Shown one piece after another: positions 19,242 through 28,396 of a DNA stretch of 64,000 bases. The notes beneath the pieces were generated by a model, which saw only the letters and a list, made by a program, of their open reading frames with translations, did no database searches and was not told the origin of the DNA. The stretch is from assembly GCF_001005295.1 (NCBI RefSeq), contig NZ_LBMK01000002.1, forward strand, positions 1,671,849 through 1,735,848, in the 5' to 3' direction. Made by a program: the position numbers and the translations under genes. The stretch's first letter is position 1; each line of letters opens with the position of its first letter. Origin of the DNA: Streptomyces yangpuensis (GTDB lineage: Bacteria > Actinomycetota > Actinomycetes > Streptomycetales > Streptomycetaceae).

Positions 19242-20239
19242 ACGAGCCTGGGCACGTCGGACCGCGGCACCGTCCTCCGGGTGACCAGGAGGCCACGGGA
19301 GCGCGGGCCCGGAACGGCGGCACGGACGACGTGCCGGCGATCGAGGTGACCGGCCTGACCAAGAGGTACGGAGACGTCACGGGCATCGACCGCCTCAGCC
19401 TGACCGTGCGGACCGGGGAGGTCTTCGGCTTCCTCGGACCGAACGGGGCCGGGAAGACCACTACTCTGCGGTGTCTCACCGGGCTCCTGCGGCCCACCGA
19501 GGGCCGCGTCAGGGTGCTCGGGCTGGACCCGTTGCGCGAGCACCTCCGGCTGGCACCCCGGATCGGATACCTGCCGGGAGAGCTGCGCCTGTACCCCGAA
19601 CTCTCCGGAACGGAGACCCTCGATCTGCTGTCCGCTCTACAAGGCGCGCCAGTACCCCGTCGCGGCGAGTTGTGCGACCGGCTGGGGCTGACCACGTCGG
19701 TCCTCGCCCGCCCCGTCTCCGGCTACTCCCGCGGTATGAAGCAGAAGCTCGGGCTGGTGCAGGCTTTGCAGCACAATCCGCGGCTGGTCGTGCTGGACGA
19801 ACCGACCGAGGGCCTCGACCCGTTGGTACAGGAGACGTTCTTCGCCCTGCTGGGGGAAGCCGCGGCCGGCGGACGGACCGTCCTGTTGTCCAGCCACATC
19901 CTGCCGGAGGTGCAGCGCACGTGCGGCCGGGTCGCGATCGTGCGGGACGGACGGCTGGTGACCGTCGAAAGCGTGGCCGGGCTGCGCGAAGCACGCGCCC
20001 GACGGATCAGGCTGACCTTCGGCGACGGGCAGGGGCCCCGGCCGTTGGGCGCCGCCGAACACTGGGCCCCGCAGTGGCAGGACGACCGGGTGGACCTGCT
20101 CGTGCCACCGAGCGAGGTGGTCGGTGCGCTGCGCGGACTCCTCGCCCTGCCCGTGGCTGACGTCACGGTGGAGGAAGCGGGACTCGACGAGGCGTTTCTC
20201 GACCTCTACCGCGACAACGGCCCGGAGGAGGAAGCATGA
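19238..20239 (+). CDS. ABC transporter ATP-binding protein
   Basis: A 333-residue ATPase with Walker A GPNGAGKTT, the signature-type SGYSRGMKQKLG, Walker B LVVLDEPTEG and the switch SSH. The first 30 residues are a poorly conserved extension, so translation could also start later. The C-terminal part matches exporter ATPases of the CcmA/DrrA type. It is coupled to the DUF1876 gene before it (GTGA) and to its permease after it (ATGA). The substrate is unknown. Confidence 0.88.
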   Translation: MNEPGHVGPRHRPPGDQEATGARARNGGTDDVPAIEVTGLTKRYGDVTGIDRLSLTVRTGEVFGFLGPNGAGKTTTLRCLTGLLRPTEGRVRVLGLDPLREHLRLAPRIGYLPGELRLYPELSGTETLDLLSALQGAPVPRRGELCDRLGLTTSVLARPVSGYSRGMKQKLGLVQALQHNPRLVVLDEPTEGLDPLVQETFFALLGEAAAGGRTVLLSSHILPEVQRTCGRVAIVRDGRLVTVESVAGLREARARRIRLTFGDGQGPRPLGAAEHWAPQWQDDRVDLLVPPSEVVGALRGLLALPVADVTVEEAGLDEAFLDLYRDNGPEEEA

Positions 20240-21057
20240 AGAACCGGTGGCCCCTGTTCTGGCTCGCCCTCTACCGTCGGCGCAGGATGCTGGGGGCCCT
20301 GCTGCTGGGGGTGATCGCCTTCGAGGCGCTCATCGTGGTGGTGGCAGGGGCCCTCGCCCCAGGGGACCTGTTCTCCTCCGGCGGGAAGGGCCCGCCGTCC
20401 GCCTACCAGGCGTTCAGCGGCTCCAGCGGCAACGTTTCGATCGCGAGCTACCCCGGGTTGCTGGGTGCCGGCCTCACTCACCCCTTCTGGATCGCCCTGC
20501 AGCTCACCGCGATCGGCTCGCTCGCGGCAGCTGCCGTGGCGGCGGACGTGGAATCGGGAACGGTGGAGCTGGTGATGGTGCGGCCCGTCAGCCGCACCCG
20601 GTTGCTGGCCGAGAGGACCGCGGCGCTGCTGGCCGTGGTGCTGGCCCTGAACGCGGCAGCGACGGCCACGGTCGCGGCCGGCGTGGCACTGTCCCCGGGG
20701 ATTCACCGGATGGTGCCGCTGAGCGGGGTCCTCGCCGCCGGGTTCATGGGCTTCGGCTTCGCCCTGTGCATGATCGGTCCGGCCATGGCCGTGTCGGCGG
20801 CGGGGCGCCGGCGGTCACAGGTGATCGGCGCGACCATCGCCATCGCAGCGGTGGGCTTCGCCGTCAACTTCGTCGCGCTGGCCTGGGCGCCGGCGGCGCC
20901 GCTGAGGTTCCTCAGCCCGTTCCACTACTACACCCCGGGCGACGCCCTGGCCGAAGGTGGTGTCCTGTGGCCGCAGTTCGCGGTCCTGGCAGGAGTGGGG
21001 CTGCTCGGTCTCGTGCTGGCCCACGTCCTCCTCCGCCGCCGGGACCTCGCCCCCTGA
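20236..21057 (+). CDS. ABC-2 type permease
   Basis: A 273-residue membrane protein with about six hydrophobic helices and an ESGTVELVMVRPVSR cytosolic loop typical of ABC-2 exporters. It starts inside the stop of the ATPase gene and forms the transporter with it. The last 243 bases are antisense to the tail of the convergent CBS-BON gene at 20815-21696. Confidence 0.85.
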   Translation: MKNRWPLFWLALYRRRRMLGALLLGVIAFEALIVVVAGALAPGDLFSSGGKGPPSAYQAFSGSSGNVSIASYPGLLGAGLTHPFWIALQLTAIGSLAAAAVAADVESGTVELVMVRPVSRTRLLAERTAALLAVVLALNAAATATVAAGVALSPGIHRMVPLSGVLAAGFMGFGFALCMIGPAMAVSAAGRRRSQVIGATIAIAAVGFAVNFVALAWAPAAPLRFLSPFHYYTPGDALAEGGVLWPQFAVLAGVGLLGLVLAHVLLRRRDLAP

Positions 21058-21696
21058 CCCGGCTGCCGCGCCGTGCGTGCCCTCCTGCCGGGCTCGGGTG
21101 TCCAGTGCTGTGGCCGGGATACAGGTCAGCCTGCTGTCGACGTCGACGACCCCGTCGACGCTCTGGCACAGCCGTACGATCACGGGCAGCAGTTCCGCGC
21201 GGGGCACCGTGCCACTCAGGGTCACCAGCCCGTCCTCCACGTCGACGGTGATCGAAGAAGGAGCCAGCCGCAGGACGCGGGTCAGGACCTCCTCCACGAT
21301 CTCCTGCTGGATGGCGTGGTCGTCGCGGAGGAACAGCCGGATCAGATCGCTCCGGCTGAGCACGCCGGTGATCCGCCCGTTCGCGTCGACGACCGGCAGG
21401 CGTTTGACCCCGTGGCGTTGCATCACCCGGGCGGCGCGGACCACGCTCCACTCGGGGCGGGCCGTCACGGCCGGGCTCGTCATGAGGTGCTCGGCGGTCG
21501 ACGTACCGCCGGGGGAGCGCCGATGCAGGAGGTCCGCCTCGGACACGACGCCGACCGGGCGCCCCGTGCCGTCCACGACCGGCACGGCGGTGATGTCGTA
21601 TTCCCGCAGCAGTCGGGCGATCTCCTTGAAGGCCGTGGCGGGACGGACCGTGACAGCGGTGGGCGTCATCAGCTCGGCGACGCTGCGGTGCCTCAT
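20815..21696 (-). CDS. CBS-CBS-BON protein with long C-terminal tail
   Basis: A 293-residue frame. Two CBS motifs (PTAVTVRPATAFKEIARLL with GVVSEADLL, then GVLSRSDLI) are followed by a BON domain (SSITVDVEDGLVTLSGTV, ending VDGVVDVDSRLT). The recognisable protein ends near residue 195. The remaining hydrophilic tail of roughly 90 residues is largely antisense to the convergent ABC permease gene, and no in-frame stop occurs earlier. The tail may be a real extension or the result of a lost stop. It starts 13 bases after the previous CBS-BON gene in the same operon. Confidence 0.8.
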   Translation of the reverse strand: MRHRSVAELMTPTAVTVRPATAFKEIARLLREYDITAVPVVDGTGRPVGVVSEADLLHRRSPGGTSTAEHLMTSPAVTARPEWSVVRAARVMQRHGVKRLPVVDANGRITGVLSRSDLIRLFLRDDHAIQQEIVEEVLTRVLRLAPSSITVDVEDGLVTLSGTVPRAELLPVIVRLCQSVDGVVDVDSRLTCIPATALDTRARQEGTHGAAAGSGGEVPAAEEDVGQHETEQPHSCQDRELRPQDTTFGQGVARGVVVERAEEPQRRRRRPGQRDEVDGEAHRCDGDGRADHL

Positions 21697-21709
21697 GAGC
21701 GAGCCCCCT

Positions 21710-22312
21710 TCATCCGGAAGCCGGGACCGTGAAGTCCGCCCTGACGTCCACGACCCCCGGCACGGTGCCCACCGCGCGGACCAGGACGTCTTCCATCGCA
21801 GGATCCGGGATGGATCCGTGCAGGTAGACGACGCCGCTGGCGACGTGCACGTGGACCTCGGCCGAGCCGCGCGGAATCAACCGGAGCCCCAGCAGTTCGC
21901 GGACCTCGGTGCCGATGTCCGCGTCAGGGCGCAGATACACCTTCAACAGGTCCCCGCGGCTGACGACGCCGACCAGCCGGCCGTCGCCGTCCACCACGGG
22001 CAGGCGCTTGAGGTGGCCGCGTGCCATGACGCGGGCCGCCGCCCGGATGGTGGCGGTCGTCGGTACCGTCACGGCGGGGCGGGTCATCAGCCGCCCGGCG
22101 GTGGTCGCGCGGTCCGGATCGGATGCCTGGGTGCTGAGCAGCAGATCGGCCTCGGAGACCACACCGGCCACGTGTCCGTCCTCGGCCAGAACGGGGAGGG
22201 CGCTGATGTTCCACATGCGCATCGTCTCCACGATGTCCTTGAACGCGGTTCCGCGGTCGACCGAGACGGCTGCCCTGGTCATGACGTCGGCCACGGTGCG
22301 CAGGTGTTCCAT
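21710..22312 (-). CDS. CBS-CBS-BON protein
   Basis: A 200-residue protein with two CBS motifs (RAAVSVDRGTAFKDIV with GVVSEADLL, then GVVSRGDLL) and a C-terminal BON domain (VHVASGVVYLHGSIPD, ending VPGVVDVRADF). The combination suggests nucleotide sensing joined to a lipid- or membrane-associated module. The ATG at 22312 is preceded by GAGGAGCG; a longer frame upstream is not supported. It lies between a USP gene and another CBS-BON gene on the same strand. Confidence 0.9.
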   Translation of the reverse strand: MEHLRTVADVMTRAAVSVDRGTAFKDIVETMRMWNISALPVLAEDGHVAGVVSEADLLLSTQASDPDRATTAGRLMTRPAVTVPTTATIRAAARVMARGHLKRLPVVDGDGRLVGVVSRGDLLKVYLRPDADIGTEVRELLGLRLIPRGSAEVHVHVASGVVYLHGSIPDPAMEDVLVRAVGTVPGVVDVRADFTVPASG

Positions 22313-22352
22313 AGCGCTCCTCGGTGCTCGATCCGCACAGGGCGCGGACACG

Positions 22353-23246
22353 TCAGGGGTGGGCAATGACGGCGACCGGGGCGGCTGCGTGGTGCAGCAC
22401 CGCGTGGGCGACGGGGCCCAGGTGCGGGCCGAGGGGTGAGTGGCGCAGGCGGCGCCCCACCACGACCAGTGCCGCCCCCCGGGAGGCATGGAGGAGGCGC
22501 TCGCCCGCGGATCCCGTGGACACGCGGGTCGCGACGTCCACAGCGGGGAACTTGTGCCGCCAGGGCAGCAGCATGTCCTCGACCGTATGCGTCACGCTCC
22601 GCTCGATGTCCCGTTCGTTGTCGGAGTCGAAGAGCGGGACGTAGCTGTACGCGGGAGGCATTTTCCAGGTGTGTACGACCTGGAGCGGGCAGCCGCGTCG
22701 TTCCGCCTCCTCGAAGGCGAAGGTGAGGACCCGGTCGCAGGCCTCCTGGATGTCGATCCCGACGACGATCCCGGCCCCGGCCCCGGCCCCGGTGTGGGGT
22801 GCGGAATCGGAGGCCGCCTCCTGCGGTTCGTCCGTGCTGCGGACGAGAACCACCGGGGTGTCGGTGGCGGCCACGGCGGACAGAGCCACCGAGCCGACGA
22901 GGAAGCCGGTCAGCCCGCCGAGGCCGCGTGACCCGAGGACCAGCAAGGCGGCGTCGGTGGCTTCCGCGGCCAGGGCGGCAGCGGGGCGCCCCGTCGGACA
23001 GCGGGTCGTGATCTCCAGGTGGGGGTGGCGCGCGTGCAGTTCTTCTGCCGCTTCGCTCAGTGCCCGGTCCGTCCAGCTGTCCGCGCTCTGTGGGCCGACG
23101 CCGGGGAGAACCGGGTCGAGCAGCCAGTCGACGGCGTGTACGAGCCTGAGCGGAACCTGCCGCAGAAGGGCTTCGCGCGCCGCCCAGCGGGCCGCCGCAA
23201 GACTCTCGTCGGAGCCGTCGACCCCGACTGTGACGTGGTTCTTCAT
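22353..23246 (-). CDS. Universal stress protein, tandem two-domain type
   Basis: A 297-residue protein. The first USP domain has an intact ATP loop (GSRGLGG then LVGS). The second (IVVGIDIQEACDR) ends in a degenerate loop, GRRLRHSPLG. The domains are joined by a short Gly-Ala linker encoded by a CCGGCC-rich repeat near 22771-22795. The ATG at 23246 has a GGAGGAACTCC site. It is the first gene of a minus-strand operon with two CBS-BON genes and shares a divergent promoter region with the USP genes on the other side. Confidence 0.9.
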   Translation of the reverse strand: MKNHVTVGVDGSDESLAAARWAAREALLRQVPLRLVHAVDWLLDPVLPGVGPQSADSWTDRALSEAAEELHARHPHLEITTRCPTGRPAAALAAEATDAALLVLGSRGLGGLTGFLVGSVALSAVAATDTPVVLVRSTDEPQEAASDSAPHTGAGAGAGIVVGIDIQEACDRVLTFAFEEAERRGCPLQVVHTWKMPPAYSYVPLFDSDNERDIERSVTHTVEDMLLPWRHKFPAVDVATRVSTGSAGERLLHASRGAALVVVGRRLRHSPLGPHLGPVAHAVLHHAAAPVAVIAHP

Positions 23247-23419
23247 GAGTGGAGTTCCTCCGTGTGGCGGGCGCGCTCGGTTACCAGGGCATGGCGTGTT
23301 GACCGGAACGGGTGTCCACCGGGTCCTCGGAGCCGGAGATGATAGGCGGTGCGACGCCCACGACCCCGTCGATCTGTGCGTGTGCCCTTCACATTCCGCC
23401 GCAGCGGAGGAGGAAGCGA

Positions 23420-23504
23420 GGGCCGAACGGCCCCGTCCGGGGACCGGACGGGCCACCCCGTCGCAGGACGGTCCCGCCGTCCGACGATGGGGACCTTTGG
23501 TCCC
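23420..23504. promoter_or_regulatory. Divergent promoter region with three regulator palindromes
   Basis: The 348-base gap between 23246 and 23595 has no credible gene. It contains GGGCCGAACGGCCC at 23420-23433, GGGACCGGACGGGCC at 23440-23454 and GGGACCTTTGGTCCC at 23490-23504. A further inverted repeat, GGACGG-N5-CCGTCC, lies at 23467-23483. The sites lie 90-175 bases from the plus-strand start and 174-258 from the minus-strand start, so they could serve both operons. They resemble DosR/DevR boxes; binding is inferred. Confidence 0.65.
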
Positions 23505-23594
23505 GCAGGCGGGGCCCGGGCGGCCCTCCTGCCGGGGCGCCGTGCCCGCCAGTGTGAGGGGTGTCCCCTTCGGGCTTCTCGGTTGGGAGTCATC

Positions 23595-24503
23595 GTGGAA
23601 AGCACCATCCGCACTCCGGACAGCAGCTCGGTCACCGTCGGTGTCGACGGTTCCGAGCCGGCGCGCCGCGCTGCCCTGTGGGCCGCAGGGGAGGCCGTAC
23701 GCCGGGGCCGCCCGCTCCACATCGTCTACGGCGCGGACACCGACGTCAGGGCCTTGTACGTGTCCGTGGAGACCATCGAAAAGGTCCGGGCCGCCGGCCG
23801 GGCGCTCCTGGACGACACGGCGGCGGCCGTGGCCGCCGAGTACCCGGGTCTGAAGGTGACCACGGAGTTCAGCCGATCGGACGCCGTCACCAGCCTGAAG
23901 CGGGCCGGCGGCCTCTCCAGCACGATCGTCGTCGGCAGCCGCGGCCTGGGGGGCTTCGACTCGCTCATGCTCGGCTCCGTCGGACTGGGCATCGCAGCCG
24001 TCGCCCACACTCCCGTCGTCGTGGTCCGCGGCGACAGCGAGGCGGAGGAACGGGGAACCGTCCTGGCCGCCGTCCGCGACGAGCACGACCTCGTGTGCGC
24101 CCGCTACGCCGCCCAGGAGGCCGAGCTGCGCAAGGCGTCCCTGCGGTTGCTGCACGTCTGGAACATCCTCCAGTCGGTCGGCGTCGTCGCCCCCATGCTC
24201 GACACCGTCGACGCCATCGGCGGGGAGCACGAGGAGGCCATGCGGGGCGTCACCCACACGATCCGTGCCGAGTTCCCGGACCTGACCGTCGACAGCGAGG
24301 GGGAGAAGAGCTTCTCCGTCGCCGGAGCCCTGGTCGAGGCGTCCCGGCACGCCGACCTGCTGGTCATGGGCGGCCGCCGCAACCCCACCCCGCTCGGGCT
24401 CTCCCGGGATCTCGGCAGGGTCACGCACAGCCTGGTGCACCACGCCCACTGCCCCGTGCTCCTCATCTCGCGCTTCGGGGACGACGCCGGGAGCGGGTCA
24501 TGA
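23595..24503 (+). CDS. Universal stress protein, tandem two-domain type
   Basis: A 302-residue protein. The first domain starts VTVGVDGSEPARRAA and has an intact loop (GSRGLGG then MLGS). The second domain ends with MGGRRNPTPLG, which lacks the usual pattern. I chose the GTG at 23595 because a GGGAG stretch precedes it and the family homology starts shortly after; a much longer frame upstream crosses the promoter palindromes. The stop overlaps the next USP gene (ATGA). Confidence 0.88.
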   Translation: MESTIRTPDSSSVTVGVDGSEPARRAALWAAGEAVRRGRPLHIVYGADTDVRALYVSVETIEKVRAAGRALLDDTAAAVAAEYPGLKVTTEFSRSDAVTSLKRAGGLSSTIVVGSRGLGGFDSLMLGSVGLGIAAVAHTPVVVVRGDSEAEERGTVLAAVRDEHDLVCARYAAQEAELRKASLRLLHVWNILQSVGVVAPMLDTVDAIGGEHEEAMRGVTHTIRAEFPDLTVDSEGEKSFSVAGALVEASRHADLLVMGGRRNPTPLGLSRDLGRVTHSLVHHAHCPVLLISRFGDDAGSGS

Positions 24504-25363
24504 CCGCGGCGCGGGGAGGTGCTCGCGGCATTCTCGTCGGGATCGACCCGGACAGGGACTGGCACCTTCCCCTGGCCTGGGCGGCCGACGAAGGACTCCG
24601 CCGCAGGCTTCCCCTCCGTCTCGTGCTGGCCGTCCCGCCCCAGCACGACACCCAGCACGCCGACGACACCCCACGGCAGGCCGCCCTGCGAGGCACGGGC
24701 ACCGAGCGGCTGGAGCAGGCCCGGGACTGGGTCCGGGAACGGCATCCCGAACTGGCCGTGGTCACCGATCTGCGGGGCGGCTTTCCCGCCCCCGTCCTGG
24801 CGGCCATGGCAGGTCAGGCCCGTATGGTCGTCCTCGGTTCCCGGCACCTGGGCCGCGTCGCGGAGGTACTCAGCGCCGGATCGCTCGTACTCCCTGTGAC
24901 GGCCCAGGCCCCCTGCCCCGTCGTCGTCGTGGGCGACGCCGAACACATCACGCAGCGGCCGCTGTACATCGTCGCCGGCATCGACGGGAGCAGCGCCTCG
25001 GCCACAGCCCTCGAGTTCGCCTTCGACGCGGCCGACCTGCGCGGAGCCCAGGTACGGGCCATCTCCGTGTGGCAGCCGCCGGTCTGGCTGTTGCACGACG
25101 AAGAAGCAGCCCTCCAGGCGCAGCGAGCCCTGCTGGCCGAGACCACCGCCGGGTTGACCGAGAAGTACCCGGACGTGCTCCTCACGCACGAGGTGCTGGT
25201 CGGCCATCCCGTCGAGGAACTGGCCCGGGCGGCCGAGCACGCTCTGGCGGTCGTGGTGGGCCGCCGCGGCCGCGGCGGCTACACCGGCATGCGGCTGGGA
25301 TCCACGGTGCACGGCCTCCTGCACCGGGCGCACTGCCCGGTCATCACCGTCCCGACCGGATGA
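24500..25363 (+). CDS. Universal stress protein, tandem two-domain type
   Basis: A 287-residue protein with two USP domains. The first has GSRHLGRVAEV, an altered loop. The second has a fully conserved GRRGRGG with LGS and so may bind ATP. It is translationally coupled to the USP gene before it and is followed 7 bases later by a P-type ATPase. Confidence 0.9.
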   Translation: MTAARGGARGILVGIDPDRDWHLPLAWAADEGLRRRLPLRLVLAVPPQHDTQHADDTPRQAALRGTGTERLEQARDWVRERHPELAVVTDLRGGFPAPVLAAMAGQARMVVLGSRHLGRVAEVLSAGSLVLPVTAQAPCPVVVVGDAEHITQRPLYIVAGIDGSSASATALEFAFDAADLRGAQVRAISVWQPPVWLLHDEEAALQAQRALLAETTAGLTEKYPDVLLTHEVLVGHPVEELARAAEHALAVVVGRRGRGGYTGMRLGSTVHGLLHRAHCPVITVPTG

Positions 25364-25370
25364 GGCGAAC

Positions 25371-27950
25371 ATGACCAGCCGCACGACCGACGCGCCGGCC
25401 GCCCGCGCCCCCGGCCGCCCGGGGCTGACGCAGGCCGAGGCCGAACGCCGACTGGCCCGGCACGGCCGCAACGAGGTACCGCCGCCCCGGCCGACACCCC
25501 TGTACCGCCGGGTGCTGGCACAACTGCGAGACCCGCTGATCATGGTGCTGCTGGGTGCTGCCCTGCTCACCATCGTGATCGGGGACTACCCCGACGCCGT
25601 CGTGATCGGACTCGTGGTCGTCGTCAACACCACCGTGGGCGTGGTCCAGGAGGTCCGGGCCGACCGTGCCGTCGCCGCGCTCTCCGCCCTCTCGGCCCCG
25701 CACGCCCGGGTGCTGCGGGACGGAGTCGCTCACGAGGTCGCCGCGGCACTCGTGGTGCCCGGCGACCTCCTGCTGCTGGGCGAGGGCGACATCGTCGCCG
25801 CCGACGCCGAACTCGTCGAAGCCTCCGCGCTCCTGATGGACGAATCCATGCTCACCGGCGAGTCCGTGCCCAATGACAAGGCGCCCAGGGAGCCGGTGTC
25901 CGCCGGAACCGTGGTCGTCCGCGGTCGTGGGACCGCCACCGCCACGGCCACCGGCCCGGCGAGTGCGCTCGGCCGCATCGCCGCACTGCTGGACGGCAAC
26001 GGCCACGAAGCGACCCCGCTGCAGCGCAGGCTGGCCTCCCTCGGCCGTGTTCTCGCCCTCGTCACCCTCACCCTCTGCGTGCTCTTCTTCGCCCTGGGGC
26101 TGGTACGCGGGCTCGCACCGGACACGATGGCCGTCACCGCCATCAGCCTGGCCGTCGCGGCCGTGCCCGAATCCCTCCCGGCCGTGGTCACCCTCGCCCT
26201 GGCCCTCGGCGCCCGGCGGATGGCGGCCAGAGGGGCGCTCGTCAGGCGTCTGCCCGCCGTCGAGACGCTGGGCTCGGTGAGCGTACTGGCCACGGACAAG
26301 ACCGGCACCCTCACCGAGGGCCGGATGGTCGTCCAGCGCCTTTGGACCCCGTCCGGGGCCGCCGACGTGACCGGCAGCGGCTACGACCCCTACGGAGAGC
26401 TGACCCGCGACGGCCTCCCCCTGACGCCCGAGCAGCTTCGGCCGCTTCAGGAACTCCTCACCACCGCAGCCCTGTGCAACGACGCCGTCCTCAAGCCCTC
26501 GGATGACGGACCCGGCACGTGGGCCGCGGTGGGTGATCCCATGGAGGCGGCGCTGCTGGCCGCCGCCGCCAAGGCGGGCTGCCCCGACCCCGCCGAGCTG
26601 CGCCGGGACTGCCCCCGGATCGCGGAAGCACCGTTCGACAGCATGCGCAAGCGCATGACCACCCTGCACCACCTGCCCGACGGGAACGTGCTGGTCTGCC
26701 TCAAGGGAGCCCCCGAGGCCGTTCTCACCTCCTCCGTGCTCGCCGAACCGCCTGGTCTGCTGGAACAGGCCCGTGAGCAGGCCGCGGCACTGGCGCGGGA
26801 AGGATTCCGCGTCCTGGCGGTGGCCGGCACGGAGCGGCTCTGGCAGCCACTGCCCGCCACCGAAGCGGAGCGGGACCTGCGTCTCCTGGGCCTGATCGCG
26901 ATCAGCGACCCGCCGAAAGCAGCGGCCTTCGCGACCCTCGCGGCCTGCCGGGCGGCCGGCATCACCCCCGTGATGATCACCGGTGACCATCCGGCGACGG
27001 CACGTGCCATCGCCGAGCGCACCGGCCTGCTCCGGGACGGTGAGGCCGGTGAGATCCTCACGGGCGCCCAACTGGCCGCCGCGCCCGACACCGACCTGAC
27101 CGGCGTCAGGGTCTTCGCCCGCACCGACCCCCAGCAGAAGCTGGACATCGTGCACGCCTGGAGGGCCCAAGGAGCGGTCACCGCCATGACCGGGGACGGA
27201 GTCAACGACGGCCCGGCCCTGCACCAGGCCGACATCGGGGTCGCCATGGGCGCCCGCGGTACGGAGGTGGCCCGCCAGGCCGCCGACCTCGTCCTCACCG
27301 ACGACGAACTCGGCACCGTGGTCACCGCGGTCGAGGAAGGCCGCAGGGTCTATGACAACATCCGCCGCTTCCTCGTCTACGCCATGGCCGGGGGCGCCGC
27401 CGAGATCCTCGTGATGCTGATCGGCCCCCTGCTCGGCCTGGCCCTGCCGCTGCGGGCGGGGCAGATCCTGTGGATCAACCTCCTCACCCACGGCCTGACG
27501 GGTGTGGCCATGGGCGCGGAACCCGTCTCACCGCAAGCCATGCGACGACCGCCGCGGCCGCCCGGACAGCACATCCTCGCCGCCGGCGTGTGGCAGCGCC
27601 TCCTCGTCCTGGCCTCCGCCGTGACCGCGGTCAGCCTGCTCGCGGGCGTCGCAGCGCGCGCACTGGACCTGCCCTGGCAGAGCGTGCTCTTCCTCGCTCT
27701 GCTCGCAGCCCAACTCGGAGTCGCGCTCGGCCTGCGGGCCCGTCTGCTGACCCGGGCGAACCTCTTCCTCCCCGTCTCGGTGGCCGGATCGGCCGTACTG
27801 GCGATGGCCGCCCTGTACGTGCCGGCTCTGCAATCGTTGCTGGACACCCGGCCTGTGGGCTGGACCGGGATCTGGCTCGCCTCGGCCGCGGCTCTCGCGG
27901 CATTCGTGGCCGCCCGCGCCCTGCGGGGTGCGTTTCGCAGAAAGGCATGA
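25371..27950 (+). CDS. P-type cation ATPase, P2A/calcium-like
   Basis: An 859-residue pump with MLTGESVP, DKTGTLTEG, LKGAPE and TGDGVNDGPAL. In the last, Gly replaces the usual Ala. PEMxLP-like VPESLPAVVT lies in the fourth helix, which in Ca2+ pumps contributes to ion binding. It is only distantly similar to the pump at 16249-18918, so the island has two different cation ATPases. It sits in the USP operon, and a DUF1918 gene starts at its stop. Confidence 0.9.
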   Translation: MTSRTTDAPAARAPGRPGLTQAEAERRLARHGRNEVPPPRPTPLYRRVLAQLRDPLIMVLLGAALLTIVIGDYPDAVVIGLVVVVNTTVGVVQEVRADRAVAALSALSAPHARVLRDGVAHEVAAALVVPGDLLLLGEGDIVAADAELVEASALLMDESMLTGESVPNDKAPREPVSAGTVVVRGRGTATATATGPASALGRIAALLDGNGHEATPLQRRLASLGRVLALVTLTLCVLFFALGLVRGLAPDTMAVTAISLAVAAVPESLPAVVTLALALGARRMAARGALVRRLPAVETLGSVSVLATDKTGTLTEGRMVVQRLWTPSGAADVTGSGYDPYGELTRDGLPLTPEQLRPLQELLTTAALCNDAVLKPSDDGPGTWAAVGDPMEAALLAAAAKAGCPDPAELRRDCPRIAEAPFDSMRKRMTTLHHLPDGNVLVCLKGAPEAVLTSSVLAEPPGLLEQAREQAAALAREGFRVLAVAGTERLWQPLPATEAERDLRLLGLIAISDPPKAAAFATLAACRAAGITPVMITGDHPATARAIAERTGLLRDGEAGEILTGAQLAAAPDTDLTGVRVFARTDPQQKLDIVHAWRAQGAVTAMTGDGVNDGPALHQADIGVAMGARGTEVARQAADLVLTDDELGTVVTAVEEGRRVYDNIRRFLVYAMAGGAAEILVMLIGPLLGLALPLRAGQILWINLLTHGLTGVAMGAEPVSPQAMRRPPRPPGQHILAAGVWQRLLVLASAVTAVSLLAGVAARALDLPWQSVLFLALLAAQLGVALGLRARLLTRANLFLPVSVAGSAVLAMAALYVPALQSLLDTRPVGWTGIWLASAAALAAFVAARALRGAFRRKA

Positions 27951-27952
27951 TC

Positions 27953-28216
27953 ATGAGTACGTTCGCACCGCACTACGGACCGGGGGTCCACGCCGAGGTC
28001 GGCGACCAGATCGTCGTCGGCGGACCGAGCGTCGGCAAGCCCGGCCGGGACGGCGAGGTCGTCGCCCTGCATCACCCGGACGGCACTCCGCCCTACGACG
28101 TCCGCTGGTCCGACACCGGACGTACCACCGTCTTCTTCCCCGGCCCGGACGCCCACGTCAGACACCTGCACGAGACACCGGGGCAGCCCGGCGACGCGGG
28201 CGGAGCGGCGCGGTAG
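27953..28216 (+). CDS. DUF1918-domain protein
   Basis: An 87-residue protein with VGDQIVVGGPSVGKPGRDGEVV followed by PPYDVRWSDTGRTTVFFPGPDA, the DUF1918 signature. This is an SH3-like small beta-barrel domain of unknown function, common in actinobacteria. Two ATGs are possible. The one at 27953 has better spacing from AAAGG; the one at 27947 overlaps the ATPase stop. Confidence 0.85.
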   Translation: MSTFAPHYGPGVHAEVGDQIVVGGPSVGKPGRDGEVVALHHPDGTPPYDVRWSDTGRTTVFFPGPDAHVRHLHETPGQPGDAGGAAR

Positions 28217-28233
28217 CCGGTAGGCCTCGCGCA

Positions 28234-28278
28234 GGGCCCTGTGGTCCCACCCGGGCCGCAAAAGGGACCGAACGGCCC
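28234..28278. promoter_or_regulatory. Two regulator palindromes before the HTH/PNPOx gene
   Basis: GGGCCCTGTGGTCCC at 28234-28248 and GGACCGAACGGCCC at 28265-28278 lie 119-163 bases before the start at 28397. Both follow the island consensus; the second matches it at every fixed position. Confidence 0.6.
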
Positions 28279-28396
28279 ATGGTGTGGCAGCCGCGTCATG
28301 GCAGAGCCTGTCGGTACCGGGGACCGGGCAGCGGGAAAGCACTTCCACTGCCGGACGGCGGAGCGGCGATCCGCCCGCCGAGGAGGCGATGACGCC

